From positions 62,001 to 126,000 of the forward strand of contig NZ_JBBPEU010000008.1 in assembly GCF_040225985.1 (NCBI RefSeq): a stretch of DNA of 64,000 bases, given 5' to 3'. This stretch comes from Shimia sp040225985. Lineage in GTDB: Bacteria > Pseudomonadota > Alphaproteobacteria > Rhodobacterales > Rhodobacteraceae. Under the pieces are notes generated by a model. It had not been told where the DNA came from. It did not search any database and was given only the letters and a program-made list of their open reading frames with translations. The translations under genes and the position numbers were made by a program. This document shows, one piece after another, positions 16,603 through 25,257 of the stretch (positions are counted from its first letter, which is position 1; every line of letters begins with the position of its first letter).

Positions 16603-18588
16603 ATGGCCCCTTTTGACACTGTTCTGATCGCCAATCGCGGCGAAATTGCCCTGCGGATCATGGCATCCGCCCGCAAGGCGGGCTTTCGCACGGTCGCGGT
16701 TTATTCCGAAGCCGACCGGACCGCCCCCCATGTGCGCATGGCAGATGTAGCTGTCTGCATCGGCCCCGCAACTGCAGCCGAGTCCTATCTGCGAACCGAC
16801 CGCATTCTTGCCGCCGCGCGCGACACAGGGGCCGGGGCGATCCATCCCGGCTATGGGTTTCTGTCCGAAAACGCGGACTTTGCCCGCGCCGTGACCAAGG
16901 CGGGGCTTGTGTTCATCGGGCCCTCGGCTGAAGCCATTGATGTCATGGGCGACAAGGCGCGCGCCAAACGCCTGATGATCGACGCGGGCGTGCCCTGCGT
17001 GCCCGGTTATCAGGGCGAGGATCAGTCCGAGGCCCGCTTGCTGTCTGCCGCTGCCGACATCGGTTTTCCCGTCATGGTCAAGGCCGCCGGCGGCGGCGGG
17101 GGTAAGGGGATGCGCCTTGTGGCCGAGGCTGCTGACCTGCCCGCCGCCCTGGCCCTTGCGCGATCCGAGGCGCAAAACGCCTTTGGTTCGGACCACCTGA
17201 TCCTGGAAAAGGCCGTGATCGAACCGCGCCACGTGGAAATTCAGGTGTTCGGCGATACCCTCGGCAATATCATCCATCTCGGCGAACGGGACTGTTCCGT
17301 CCAGCGGCGCCATCAGAAGGTCATCGAGGAAGCCCCGTCACCCGCCGTGGACCAAGACCTGCGCGACCGCATGGGCGCCGCCGCCATCGCGGCAGCACGT
17401 GCCGTGAACTATTTCGGGGCCGGCACGGTGGAATTTCTGCTCGATACCTCTGGAGAATTCTATTTCCTTGAAATGAACACGCGGCTGCAGGTTGAACATC
17501 CGGTGACGGAAATGGTCACAGGGATCGACCTTGTCGCGCTGCAATTGCGTGTGGCTGCCGGCCTGCCGCTGGGCCTGTCGCAAGACGACGTAACGTCCGT
17601 CGGGCACGCCATCGAGCTGCGCCTCTACGCCGAAGACCCCGCCGAGGGGTTTCTGCCTTCGGCGGGACCAGTCGCGCTCTGGCTGCCGCCAGAAGGTGCG
17701 GGGATCCGTGTCGATGCGGGGATTGAAACTGGCGGAGAGGTGTCGCCATTCTATGATCCGATGGTGGCCAAGGTTGTCGCCCATGGCGCGACGCGGGAAG
17801 AGGCCCGCCTGCGCCTGCTGCGCGCAATGCGGGGTGCTGCGCTTTTCGGGCCGGCTAACAACCGCGACTTCCTGATTGATGCCCTGGGGCAGCCGGAATT
17901 CGCGGAAGGGGAGGCCACCACCGGATTCATCGCGCGCACCTATGGCGAAAGCTTTTCGGGGGCAGACCGCAGCAGCCTTGGCTATGCCCTTGCCGCGCTT
18001 GTGCATCATGGAGTGCGCGCCGAGGTATCCCGCCGCGCCGCACCACGGGTCGCACCCGAATTGCTGAACTGGTCCAGTGCCCAACCGATCCCGGGTGTCG
18101 TGACCTATGACCATGACGACGCTCCGCTGACCTGCCGGGTCTTGCCCTTGGGCACGGGGTACGAGGTGCATGTCGGCGACGACCTGCACATGATCGAAAC
18201 CCTTGATCTGGCTCCCCCGCGTTTTGCCGTAAATGTGAACAGTCAGCGTATCGAGGGCGTGTTCCTGAACACCGGCGCAAGGGGCCTCTGGATCGCTCTG
18301 CCGAACCAGAGTTTCTCCGTCACAGACATATCCGGCGCGCCGCGCATGGACGAGGGCGGCGGGCTTGGGTATGTCACCGCACCGATGCACGGTCGCCTGA
18401 TCGATCTGACCGTGGCCGTCGGAGACCGCGTCGAAAAAGGGCAAAAGCTCGCCGTGTTGGAAGCCATGAAAATGCAACACGAGATTCTGGCCGCCGTTTC
18501 GGGCACAGTCACAGAAATTGCCGCCGCAACGGAAATGCAACTGGCTGCGGGCGCCATGATTTTGGAAATTTCGGGGAACACGGAATAA
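16603..18588 (+). CDS. acyl-CoA carboxylase alpha subunit (biotin carboxylase + BCCP)
   Basis: The 661-residue protein begins with a biotin carboxylase (ANRGEIALRIM; AAGGGGGKGMR as ATP-grasp loop; FLEMNTRLQVEHPVTE) and ends with a biotin carrier domain whose EAMKMQH motif puts biotin on K623. Between lies the usual BT linker domain. ATG 16603 follows GAGGAGAG; the longer frame from 16486 overlaps the beta subunit and is a shadow. With the beta subunit it forms an ATP-dependent acyl-CoA carboxylase, AtuF/LiuD type. The stop abuts the next ATG without a gap. Confidence 0.92.
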   Translation: MAPFDTVLIANRGEIALRIMASARKAGFRTVAVYSEADRTAPHVRMADVAVCIGPATAAESYLRTDRILAAARDTGAGAIHPGYGFLSENADFARAVTKAGLVFIGPSAEAIDVMGDKARAKRLMIDAGVPCVPGYQGEDQSEARLLSAAADIGFPVMVKAAGGGGGKGMRLVAEAADLPAALALARSEAQNAFGSDHLILEKAVIEPRHVEIQVFGDTLGNIIHLGERDCSVQRRHQKVIEEAPSPAVDQDLRDRMGAAAIAAARAVNYFGAGTVEFLLDTSGEFYFLEMNTRLQVEHPVTEMVTGIDLVALQLRVAAGLPLGLSQDDVTSVGHAIELRLYAEDPAEGFLPSAGPVALWLPPEGAGIRVDAGIETGGEVSPFYDPMVAKVVAHGATREEARLRLLRAMRGAALFGPANNRDFLIDALGQPEFAEGEATTGFIARTYGESFSGADRSSLGYALAALVHHGVRAEVSRRAAPRVAPELLNWSSAQPIPGVVTYDHDDAPLTCRVLPLGTGYEVHVGDDLHMIETLDLAPPRFAVNVNSQRIEGVFLNTGARGLWIALPNQSFSVTDISGAPRMDEGGGLGYVTAPMHGRLIDLTVAVGDRVEKGQKLAVLEAMKMQHEILAAVSGTVTEIAAATEMQLAAGAMILEISGNTE

Positions 18589-19392
18589 ATGCAACAGGCA
18601 CATGATTTTCTCGACGAAAGCAACGCGCTTCTGTCTCTGGTCGAAACGCTCGACAGTGACGGTCTTGCCGAGGTGACCGCCTTCAAGGGGTGGACGATCG
18701 AAAACGTGATCGGGCATCTGCATATCTGGAACCACGCGGCGGACCTGTCCCTGCGCGACGAGGCGGGGTTCTTTGACTTTTTCGCCCCGATTGCTCCCAT
18801 CCTGAAATCGGGGGGCAGCCTGCGCGATTTTGAAAAGGGCTGGCTGGCCGATCGCGGCCTCGCGGGCCCGGAACTTGTACAGACTTGGGCGGATCTCTTT
18901 CGCGCGCTCGCCGCGCGGTTTGCCGAGGCTGATCCATCGGCGCGCGTGAAATGGGCGGGACCGGATATGAGTGTACGGTCTTCCGCTACGGCCCGGCTGA
19001 TGGAAACCTGGGCGCACGGGCAAGAAATTTATGACGTGCTGGGTCTGGTACGCCAGAACACCGACCGGATCGGCAATATCGTGATGCTGGGGGTCAATAC
19101 CTTTGGTTGGAGCTTCCGCGTCCATGGGCAGCCCGTGCCCGAAATGATGCCCCATCTGCGCCTGACCGCACCGTCCGGGGCTGTCTGGACCTATGGCGAC
19201 CCCAGCGACACCGAGGTGATCAAAGGACCCGCCGAGGAATTTTGTCAGGTGGTCACGCAAACCCGTAATGTCGCCGACACCCGCCTTTCGGTCATCGGCC
19301 CCGTCGCCACTGCATGGATGGCGCGAGCACAATGCTTTGCCGGGGGTGCCGAAACGCCCCCCGCGCCGGGGACAAGAGGTCTCAAAAGCTGA
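18589..19392 (+). CDS. DinB/MDMPI-like metal-binding protein (TIGR03084 type)
   Basis: A 267-residue protein whose N-terminal half is a four-helix DinB/maleylpyruvate-isomerase-like domain. The expected metal ligands are present: H43 in IGHLHIWNHA, and E139 and H143 in RLMETWAHGQEI. The C-terminal half is the family's second domain. TIGR03084-type proteins are best known from Actinobacteria, where relatives use mycothiol, a thiol not made here. The ATG directly follows the carboxylase stop (TAAATG), so it is the last gene of the Atu-like operon. A thiol-dependent isomerase or hydratase step is conceivable but unproven. Confidence 0.8.
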   Translation: MQQAHDFLDESNALLSLVETLDSDGLAEVTAFKGWTIENVIGHLHIWNHAADLSLRDEAGFFDFFAPIAPILKSGGSLRDFEKGWLADRGLAGPELVQTWADLFRALAARFAEADPSARVKWAGPDMSVRSSATARLMETWAHGQEIYDVLGLVRQNTDRIGNIVMLGVNTFGWSFRVHGQPVPEMMPHLRLTAPSGAVWTYGDPSDTEVIKGPAEEFCQVVTQTRNVADTRLSVIGPVATAWMARAQCFAGGAETPPAPGTRGLKS

Positions 19393-19399
19393 ATGTGAC

Positions 19400-19413
19400 C
19401 TGACACAGATCAA
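19400..19413. promoter_or_regulatory. possible FnrL-type box
   Basis: The sequence CTGACACAGATCAA fits the Fnr pattern TTGAY-N4-RTCAA read on either strand with two mismatches. It lies 61 bp before the ATG of the small membrane protein. A short match like this can occur by chance. Confidence 0.25.
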
Positions 19414-19473
19414 GGACGTTGGGGTGAGTCGCCGATAAAGCTATGTTGGAAATACATCAATAAGAGGCCCAAT

Positions 19474-19659
19474 ATGTTCCGGCTCGCATTTATTCTGCAT
19501 CTCTTTATCGGTTCCACCATCGCCGGCAGCGCCATCGTTGTCGCCCTGACCATGGGATATGATACCATGGCACCGATCCTGTGGGCGGCCTTGATCGGGT
19601 TCATCGCATCCTTCCCGGTCACCTATCTGGTGACCAAGGCGCTTTACGAACGCGTCTGA
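19474..19659 (+). CDS. small conserved membrane protein (61 aa)
   Basis: The product has two hydrophobic helices (about residues 3-27 and 32-52) with GSTIAGSAIVVALTMGYDTM between and in the first, and a short cytoplasmic tail (KALYERV). AAGAGG lies before ATG 19474. Proteins of this pattern are common in Rhodobacteraceae, sometimes mislabelled CTP synthetase. It ends one base from the convergent hydrolase gene. Function unknown. Confidence 0.75.
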   Translation: MFRLAFILHLFIGSTIAGSAIVVALTMGYDTMAPILWAALIGFIASFPVTYLVTKALYERV

Positions 19660-19660
19660 C

Positions 19661-20419
19661 CTAGCGGTCAAGCCACGCCTGAACCGACGCAATGAAAGCG
19701 CGCGGTTGTTCCGCGTGCAGCCAATGGCCTGCATCGTTCAGCTTTGCAAAGCGCGCCTGCGGAAAGAATTTGCGTATAGTAGGGCGGTACTCGGATTTCA
19801 TGTAATCCGAGTTCGCCCCCGACAGGAACAGCGTCGGCCCCTCGTATTGGCCGGTGATGTCGGGGAAGCCGATGATCTTGGGCATTTCCGCTTCCAGCAC
19901 GTCAAGGTTCAGCTTCCATCGTTTCCTCGCCACGTCGAGTGATTGCGTGAAAAAGCTGCGCAAGGCCGGATCATCAACGCTCTCGGCCAGTTGCGCCACC
20001 GCGTCCGACCGTTTCTCGACCTGTGACAGGTCCAAATCTCGCATCGACTGGATGTGCCGTGTCTGGTCATGTGCATAAGCAACGGGGGCGATATCAGCGA
20101 CGATCAGACGGTTCACCAGCTCGGGACGGGTCAGGGCCAGCACCATCGCAGCCTTGCCTCCCATCGAATGGCCCAGCACGTCTATCGGACCGTCCTGCGC
20201 TGCGATCACCTCGGCCAGATCACCGGCCATGTCTTCGTAGCTATGGGTGTCAAATCGTGGGCTGTCGCCGTGGTTGCGCTGGTCCACGCTGATCACGCGA
20301 CGCTCCAATCCCAGCCGTTTGCCTATCGCGCTCCAGTTGCGGCCCGACCCGTAAAGGCCGTGCACGATCATCAGGTCCGGTTTCTCGCTGCGGGTGCCGT
20401 ATTCGATGTAGTTCAACAT
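19661..20419 (-). CDS. alpha/beta hydrolase (YbfF-like esterase)
   Basis: A 252-residue alpha/beta hydrolase with oxyanion HGLYGSG at 20-26, nucleophile elbow GHSMGG (S85) and C-terminal H232 in AGHWLHAEQP; the acidic residue is probably in the GANSDY segment. The order and length match E. coli YbfF, an acyl-CoA/ester hydrolase. The natural substrate is unknown. It is divergent from the 20499 gene. Confidence 0.88.
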   Translation of the reverse strand: MLNYIEYGTRSEKPDLMIVHGLYGSGRNWSAIGKRLGLERRVISVDQRNHGDSPRFDTHSYEDMAGDLAEVIAAQDGPIDVLGHSMGGKAAMVLALTRPELVNRLIVADIAPVAYAHDQTRHIQSMRDLDLSQVEKRSDAVAQLAESVDDPALRSFFTQSLDVARKRWKLNLDVLEAEMPKIIGFPDITGQYEGPTLFLSGANSDYMKSEYRPTIRKFFPQARFAKLNDAGHWLHAEQPRAFIASVQAWLDR

Positions 20420-20498
20420 GTGGCCCTGATACCCGCCCCCGCGCGCCCTGACTAGACCTGTTGAGCCTTTCTCCGCCGCCGATTAGGGTGGGGGCAGG

Positions 20499-20873
20499 AT
20501 GATTGATGCACGCGACATTCAAAAGAAAAATGCCCTCCTGTGCGACCTCGCACGGGAAAAGTTTTCTGTGAAAAGCAGGGATCTTGGGCGCGCCATGCGC
20601 AAGATCGGACGACGCATGCCCAAACACATGCACGGCCATGCCGCCATTCTGGTCGAGGCCGAACAGTTCGCGGGCCACCCCAAGCTGCGCATGGCGGTCG
20701 ACCCGGCCAAGGTCGACAAGGCCTATGCCGCGCTGCACGCCCATTTCGAGACAGTTGATGTCTGGGACCGCCGGAAAGGCACGATCCTGAGCGTGCTGGG
20801 CTCAATCTCTCTCGGGCTTCTGACCCTTGCCGCCGCAATCGTCATCGTCCTGCGCTGGCGCGGCTTTATCTGA
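20499..20873 (+). CDS. hypothetical single-TM protein
   Basis: A 124-residue protein with a basic N-terminal two-thirds (KKNALLCDLAREKF; RAMRKIGRRMPKHMHGHAAI) and one C-terminal transmembrane helix (about residues 97-118, ILSVLGSISLGLLTLAAAIV), i.e. a tail-anchored layout with the soluble part probably cytoplasmic. GGGGGCAGG precedes ATG 20499. No family is recognised by eye. Confidence 0.7.
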   Translation: MIDARDIQKKNALLCDLAREKFSVKSRDLGRAMRKIGRRMPKHMHGHAAILVEAEQFAGHPKLRMAVDPAKVDKAYAALHAHFETVDVWDRRKGTILSVLGSISLGLLTLAAAIVIVLRWRGFI

Positions 20874-20895
20874 CTGGGCGTCTGCTGTCCGGCCA

Positions 20896-20954
20896 CATCT
20901 TTTTCTTGGGAAAAATACCTTGGGGTGAATTGGCCCCGGACCCTGTCCGGGGCC
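20896..20954. repeat. dispersed intergenic repeat copy with strong hairpin
   Basis: CATCTTTTTCTTGGGAAAAATACCTTGGGG resembles the CATCTTGCAAAAAATACTC element seen twice near 44800-45000. It is followed by a perfect 10-bp stem GGCCCCGGAC/GTCCGGGGCC (20932-20954, 3-nt loop). There is no T run, so this hairpin is not a simple terminator. Such elements recur in Roseobacter intergenic regions. Confidence 0.5.
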
Positions 20955-20984
20955 AAGAGGGGCAAGGCCCCTGTCTCCCCTTCC

Positions 20985-21020
20985 CAAAAAAGAACCGCCG
21001 CCCCGGCAAGGGACGGCGGT
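20985..21020 (-). terminator. glyA terminator
   Basis: On the minus strand, ACCGCCG pairs with CGGCGGT around a short GC-rich loop and is followed by TCTTTTTT. It begins 22 bases after the glyA stop. Confidence 0.8.
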
Positions 21021-21042
21021 GAAACTTACAAACCAAAGGGAC

Positions 21043-22335
21043 TTAGAGGTCCGGATAAAGCGGGAAGCGGGCGCAAAGCGCGGCGACCTTGGCCTTGACC
21101 GCTTCTTCGACGTCACCGTTGCCTTCTTCACCATTGGCGGCGAGCCCGTCCACAACCTCGACGATCATGTCGGCGATCTGGCGGAATTCTTCCTCTCCAA
21201 AGCCGCGTGTGGTGCCGGCGGGTGTACCCAGACGGATGCCCGAGGTGACCATGGGTTTTTCCGGGTCAAACGGAATGCCGTTCTTGTTGCAGGTGATATG
21301 CGCACGTCCCAGTGCCTTTTCAGTGGCGTTGCCCTTCACGCCCTTGGGGCGCAGGTCGACCAGCATCACATGGGTGTCGGTGCCACCGGTGACCATGTCG
21401 AGACCGCCCTTCATCAACTGGTCCGCCAGCGCCACGGCATTGGCGCGCACCTGTTTCTGATACTCTTTGAACTCAGGACGCAGGGCTTCGCCAAAAGCGA
21501 CAGCCTTGGCCGCGATCACGTGCATCAGCGGGCCGCCCTGGATGCCGGGGAAGATGGCCGAGTTGACCTTCTTGGCAATCGCCTCGTCATTGGTGAGGAT
21601 CATGCCGCCGCGCGGGCCGCGCAGGGTCTTGTGCGTGGTGGTGGTGGCCACATCCGCATAGGGGAAGGGCGAGGGGTGTTCGCCTGCAGCGACCAGACCG
21701 GCAAAGTGGGCCATGTCCACCATCAGGTAGGCACCCACGCTGTCGGCAATCTCGCGGAACTTGGCAAAGTCGATCTGGCGTGGAATGGCCGAACCGCCGG
21801 CGATGATCAGCTTGGGCTGATGTTCGGTCGCAAGCGCCTGCACCTGGTCATAGTCCAGAAGACTGTCCTGCTGGCGCACGCCGTACTGGATGGCATTGAA
21901 CCATTTTCCCGACTGGTTCGGCTTGGCGCCGTGGGTCAGGTGCCCGCCGGCATCCAGCGACATGCCAAGGATGGTGTCGCCCGGTTGCAGCAGCGCTGTG
22001 AACACGCCTTGGTTGGCCTGGCTACCCGAGTTGGGCTGCACATTGGCAAACCCGCAACCGAACAGATCCTTGGCACGGTCGATGGCAAGGTTTTCGGCCA
22101 CGTCGACATACTGACAGCCGCCATAATAGCGACGCCCAGGATACCCTTCGGCGTATTTGTTGGTCATGACAGACCCCTGCGCTTCCATCACGGCGGCAGA
22201 GACGATGTTCTCGGATGCGATCAGTTCGATCTCGTCGCGCTGGCGCCCCAGCTCATCGGTGATCGACCCGAACAGTTCGGGGTCACGGGTGGCGAGGGAC
22301 TCGGTAAAGAAACCCGGATCGCGTACAGTGGTCAT
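21043..22335 (-). CDS. glyA: serine hydroxymethyltransferase
   Basis: The 430-residue PLP enzyme interconverts serine and glycine with tetrahydrofolate, the main source of one-carbon units. It has ELIASENIVS (37-46), KYAEGYPGRRYYGG (60-73) and TTTTHKTLRGPRGG with the Schiff-base Lys at 236. ATG 22335 has TGGAG about ten bases upstream; earlier in-frame ATGs lack family support. It is monocistronic with its own terminator and is divergent from nadK. Confidence 0.96.
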   Translation of the reverse strand: MTTVRDPGFFTESLATRDPELFGSITDELGRQRDEIELIASENIVSAAVMEAQGSVMTNKYAEGYPGRRYYGGCQYVDVAENLAIDRAKDLFGCGFANVQPNSGSQANQGVFTALLQPGDTILGMSLDAGGHLTHGAKPNQSGKWFNAIQYGVRQQDSLLDYDQVQALATEHQPKLIIAGGSAIPRQIDFAKFREIADSVGAYLMVDMAHFAGLVAAGEHPSPFPYADVATTTTHKTLRGPRGGMILTNDEAIAKKVNSAIFPGIQGGPLMHVIAAKAVAFGEALRPEFKEYQKQVRANAVALADQLMKGGLDMVTGGTDTHVMLVDLRPKGVKGNATEKALGRAHITCNKNGIPFDPEKPMVTSGIRLGTPAGTTRGFGEEEFRQIADMIVEVVDGLAANGEEGNGDVEEAVKAKVAALCARFPLYPDL

Positions 22336-22514
22336 GCTAGATGCTCCAGTCAGAAGGATTGTTGGCCGATTTCCTAAAGGAAACATGTCCGGGGTGAAAG
22401 ACCAGAAAGCGACGTGACGTCTTGTCATTGCGGCGATGATGACGCAGAGGGTGGACAAGTGTTTCAATAGGAAACACGGTTTAGGGGATTGGAAACAGGA
22501 ATTCGAGGCGACCC

Positions 22515-23276
22515 ATGCCAGAAAGAATCGCTTTTCTTGCCAGCGATGCGCCTGTGGCGCAAACCGCGCGGGCAGCTTTGGTCAGCCGTTACGGCAATTG
22601 TGCCCCGGAAGACTCTGACGTGATCGTGGCGCTGGGGGGGGATGGGTTCATGTTGCAGACCCTGCACGGGACCCAGAGCCTTGATACCCCGGTCTATGGC
22701 ATGAACCGGGGCACGGTCGGATTCCTGATGAACGCTTACAGCGAAAGCGACCTGCGCGAACGGCTGAACGCGGCCGAGGAAGAGGTTATCAACCCCCTGT
22801 CGATGCGGGCGACCTGTCTGGACGACACCGTGCACGAAGCATTGGCGATCAACGAGGTCTCGGTGTTGCGGGCGGGGCCTCAGGCCGCGAAACTGCGGAT
22901 CACCATTGATGGCCGTCTGCGTCTGGATGAACTGGTCTGTGACGGCGCCCTGATCGCGACGCCTGCCGGGTCAACCGCCTATAACTATTCGGCCCATGGT
23001 CCGATCCTGCCGATCGGGTCGGATGTTCTGGCGCTCACGGCGATTGCACCGTTTCGCCCGCGCCGCTGGCGGGGTGCCCTGGTGCCGAAATCCGCCGTGG
23101 TCCGCTTCGAGGTGCAAGACCCCGAAAAACGCCCTGTGATGGCGGATGCCGACAGCCGTTCGGTGAACAATGTCGCGGTGGTGGAAATCCGCTCGGAACC
23201 GGCGATCAACCACCGCATCCTTTTTGACCCGGGCCACGGCCTGGAAGAGCGCCTGATCCGCGAACAGTTTGTCTGA
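22515..23276 (+). CDS. nadK: NAD kinase
   Basis: The 253-residue protein phosphorylates NAD to NADP. The GGDG motif (41-44, catalytic D43) and the NE motif (N113-E114) are present, followed by the DGALIATPAGSTAYNYSAHGP beta-sandwich core. Length fits the short proteobacterial form. It stands alone between glyA and the convergent cyclase gene. Confidence 0.94.
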   Translation: MPERIAFLASDAPVAQTARAALVSRYGNCAPEDSDVIVALGGDGFMLQTLHGTQSLDTPVYGMNRGTVGFLMNAYSESDLRERLNAAEEEVINPLSMRATCLDDTVHEALAINEVSVLRAGPQAAKLRITIDGRLRLDELVCDGALIATPAGSTAYNYSAHGPILPIGSDVLALTAIAPFRPRRWRGALVPKSAVVRFEVQDPEKRPVMADADSRSVNNVAVVEIRSEPAINHRILFDPGHGLEERLIREQFV

Positions 23277-23287
23277 CCCTGCTGCGC

Positions 23288-24517
23288 CTAATCCAGCGTA
23301 AACAGCTCCAGCCGCTCGGCCACGCCGCGCAGACGGTATTGGCCCAGCGACACCAGAGCGGGGCGCGCCAGCAGATGCGGGGCCGCGACGCGGGCTGAGA
23401 TCACGATGGGCTGGTCCACATGGGCGCACATGCCCGAGAGGCGCGCAGTCGTGTTGACGGCGGGCCCGATCACGGTGAAATCCAGACGGTTGCGCCCGCC
23501 GATATTACCATAAGACACATCCCCCGCATGCAGCGCCATGGTGCATCCCGTGACGGGCAGCCCGTCGGCCTTGCGGCGGGTGTTGACCTCTTCCATGCCG
23601 GAGCGGATCGCCTCGATCACATCCAGCGCATCGGCCCCGGCCTCGGTCTCGTTCTCGCCTGAAAACACTGCGAGCAGGCCGTCGCCCATGAACTTGAGCA
23701 CATTGCCGCCCCGCGCCTCGATCCGTTCGACCACCATGCCATAATAATCATTCAGCATCGTAACAAGATCATCGCCCTGCATCGTTTCCGACAGGCGGGT
23801 AAAGCCAGAGAGATCGAACATCAGGATCACCGCGCTCATCCGGTCGGTCGTGCCGCGCAGGATCTCGCCGGACATAACGCGTTTGCTGGCATCACTGCCG
23901 AGATACGCGCCCAACAGATCCCGCGCCATACGGTAGTTGGCATTCGACTTGAGCGCGAGGCCCAGTGTGGGCAACACCGCGCGCAAGTCTTGAATGTCCT
24001 GTTCAAGAAAACCCTCGGGGCGGTCGGTGGTCCAGGACGCCAAGAGACCCATCGTGCCAGCCGTGGGATCCTGAATATTGTTATAGTCATTGCGGGAAAG
24101 GTCGGCAAAGCTCAGCTGTTGGGCGAAATAGTCCGTCGCCCCCTGTTGCATCAATTCCTCCATCACGGGAAACCGAAACGGTTGCCGATCGGGCGTGATA
24201 CGATAGCGGAACTCGGTCTCGTCGCTTTCGACCAGCACCTTCAGGGGGCTGGTATCCCAGCCGTAATGCACATTGGAATCCCGGACATATTCCTCGTGCA
24301 GCAGCCCGCTCTGACGTTTCCAGCGATAGGCGAAGCCGCCCACCGTCGGATGTTGCGCGCGCATGCTGAAGTTCACCCGCAACAGCGGCAGGCCCGAAGA
24401 CACCAGTTTTTCGCAAAACGTCTCGATCAGCGCATCAAAAGGCGTGCCCACCACGCCGGCATGGGTGACCCAGTTGCACAGGGCCGCGATCTCGTCTCTG
24501 GGTCTGCTATATGCCAC
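23288..24517 (-). CDS. class III adenylate/guanylate cyclase
   Basis: A 409-residue protein with a soluble N-terminal region of unknown type (about 1-200) and a C-terminal cyclase homology domain. Metal-binding aspartates lie in LMFDLSGFTRL and KFMGDGLLAVF, with the substrate-selecting Lys just before FMGDG and the transition-state segment in VIGPAVNTTARLS. The GTG at 24517 is preceded by AAGGGAGG and is preferred to ATG 24538 or 24559, though the spacing is short. It likely makes cAMP; the input signal is unknown. Confidence 0.88.
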   Translation of the reverse strand: MAYSRPRDEIAALCNWVTHAGVVGTPFDALIETFCEKLVSSGLPLLRVNFSMRAQHPTVGGFAYRWKRQSGLLHEEYVRDSNVHYGWDTSPLKVLVESDETEFRYRITPDRQPFRFPVMEELMQQGATDYFAQQLSFADLSRNDYNNIQDPTAGTMGLLASWTTDRPEGFLEQDIQDLRAVLPTLGLALKSNANYRMARDLLGAYLGSDASKRVMSGEILRGTTDRMSAVILMFDLSGFTRLSETMQGDDLVTMLNDYYGMVVERIEARGGNVLKFMGDGLLAVFSGENETEAGADALDVIEAIRSGMEEVNTRRKADGLPVTGCTMALHAGDVSYGNIGGRNRLDFTVIGPAVNTTARLSGMCAHVDQPIVISARVAAPHLLARPALVSLGQYRLRGVAERLELFTLD

Positions 24518-24594
24518 GTGACCTCCCTTGGTGCCCATGTGGATGGCGCATTGTGACATGGTGTGCTGTCGCGCGCCGCCCCGTCAAGGCGTGC

Positions 24595-25140
24595 CTAGTA
24601 AATGCCGATCCAGCGCGCGGACAGATCGGCCTCATGGTCGCGTCCGTAGGCCACAAAACCGACGCTTTCAATGCTCTGCGCTTTTGGGGTGCCGCGTAAC
24701 AGGCGCCCCGAGGGTTCAAAGGCGCTTAGCGGGATGCGGATCTCTTGCCAGCTTTCGGTCACGTCAAACCCCGCCTGATAATACTGCCACGGCAGCATCG
24801 TGCCCGAGGTACGCAGGTGCACGAAATAGCGGGTCGCGTTGCCGCGCACCCGCAGGATCAGACCCGATGTGGTCTCGGGCAGGGGCGTGGTCAGCGGGGT
24901 GCGGACCTGGATGAATCCGCCCCTGTTTTCCGTGCTGACATCACCCGTGAGGTGAACAAAGGCTGCGTCGCCTTGACCTTCGACGCGAAAACTGCCGGTG
25001 CTGACGCCACCCATGACCTGATCGCTCAGATACTCCCACTGGGATGGCGGCGGGGGGGTGTAGTCTTGCATCGGAGTCTCCGCAGTCGCGGGCAGGGTGA
25101 GGGCGGTCAGGACGAAGGCGGCAACAAGTTTACGTATCAT
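24595..25140 (-). CDS. CIA30 family protein, exported
   Basis: The 181-residue product starts with a signal peptide (MIRKLVAAFVLTALTLPATA, cleavage near residue 20) and continues as a CIA30 (complex I intermediate-associated protein 30) beta-sandwich: SDQVMGGVSTGSFR, ENRGGFIQVRTPL, LRVRGNATRYFVHLRT and a C-terminal IESVGFVAYGRD. Bacterial members are uncharacterised; the fold resembles carbohydrate-binding modules. M37 of the longer frame was chosen because it starts the signal peptide. Confidence 0.85.
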   Translation of the reverse strand: MIRKLVAAFVLTALTLPATAETPMQDYTPPPPSQWEYLSDQVMGGVSTGSFRVEGQGDAAFVHLTGDVSTENRGGFIQVRTPLTTPLPETTSGLILRVRGNATRYFVHLRTSGTMLPWQYYQAGFDVTESWQEIRIPLSAFEPSGRLLRGTPKAQSIESVGFVAYGRDHEADLSARWIGIY

Positions 25141-25207
25141 GGCCTGAATATATGGCGCCGGACACGCGGGAAAAGGGGCGACCTCAAACCTCGGGCTTGG
25201 CCAAACG

Positions 25208-25236
25208 AAAAAGCCCCGCCAGAAAGCGGGGCTTTT
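25208..25236. terminator. hairpin terminator after prpE, working on both strands
   Basis: AAGCCCCGC (25211-25219) and GCGGGGCTT (25226-25234) form a 9-bp stem flanked by A and T runs on both sides. It sits 20 bases after the prpE stop on the minus strand. Confidence 0.8.
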
Positions 25237-25257
25237 GCAGTCTTGCATCAGGGGAGC

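Noticed and set aside
17338..19413. 691-aa minus-strand frame
   Set aside because: It is a high-GC shadow of the carboxylase alpha subunit and DinB-like gene, rich in His, Arg and Gly with no motifs.
20932..20954. Perfect GGCCCCGGAC hairpin as a terminator for the 20499 gene
   Set aside because: It has no T run on either side and fits better as part of the dispersed repeat; the true glyA terminator is at 20985-21020.
22336..22514. Riboswitch in the glyA/nadK gap
   Set aside because: The gap has only short imperfect repeats (such as CCTAAAGG and GGAAAC) and no recognisable SAM, THF or glycine riboswitch core.
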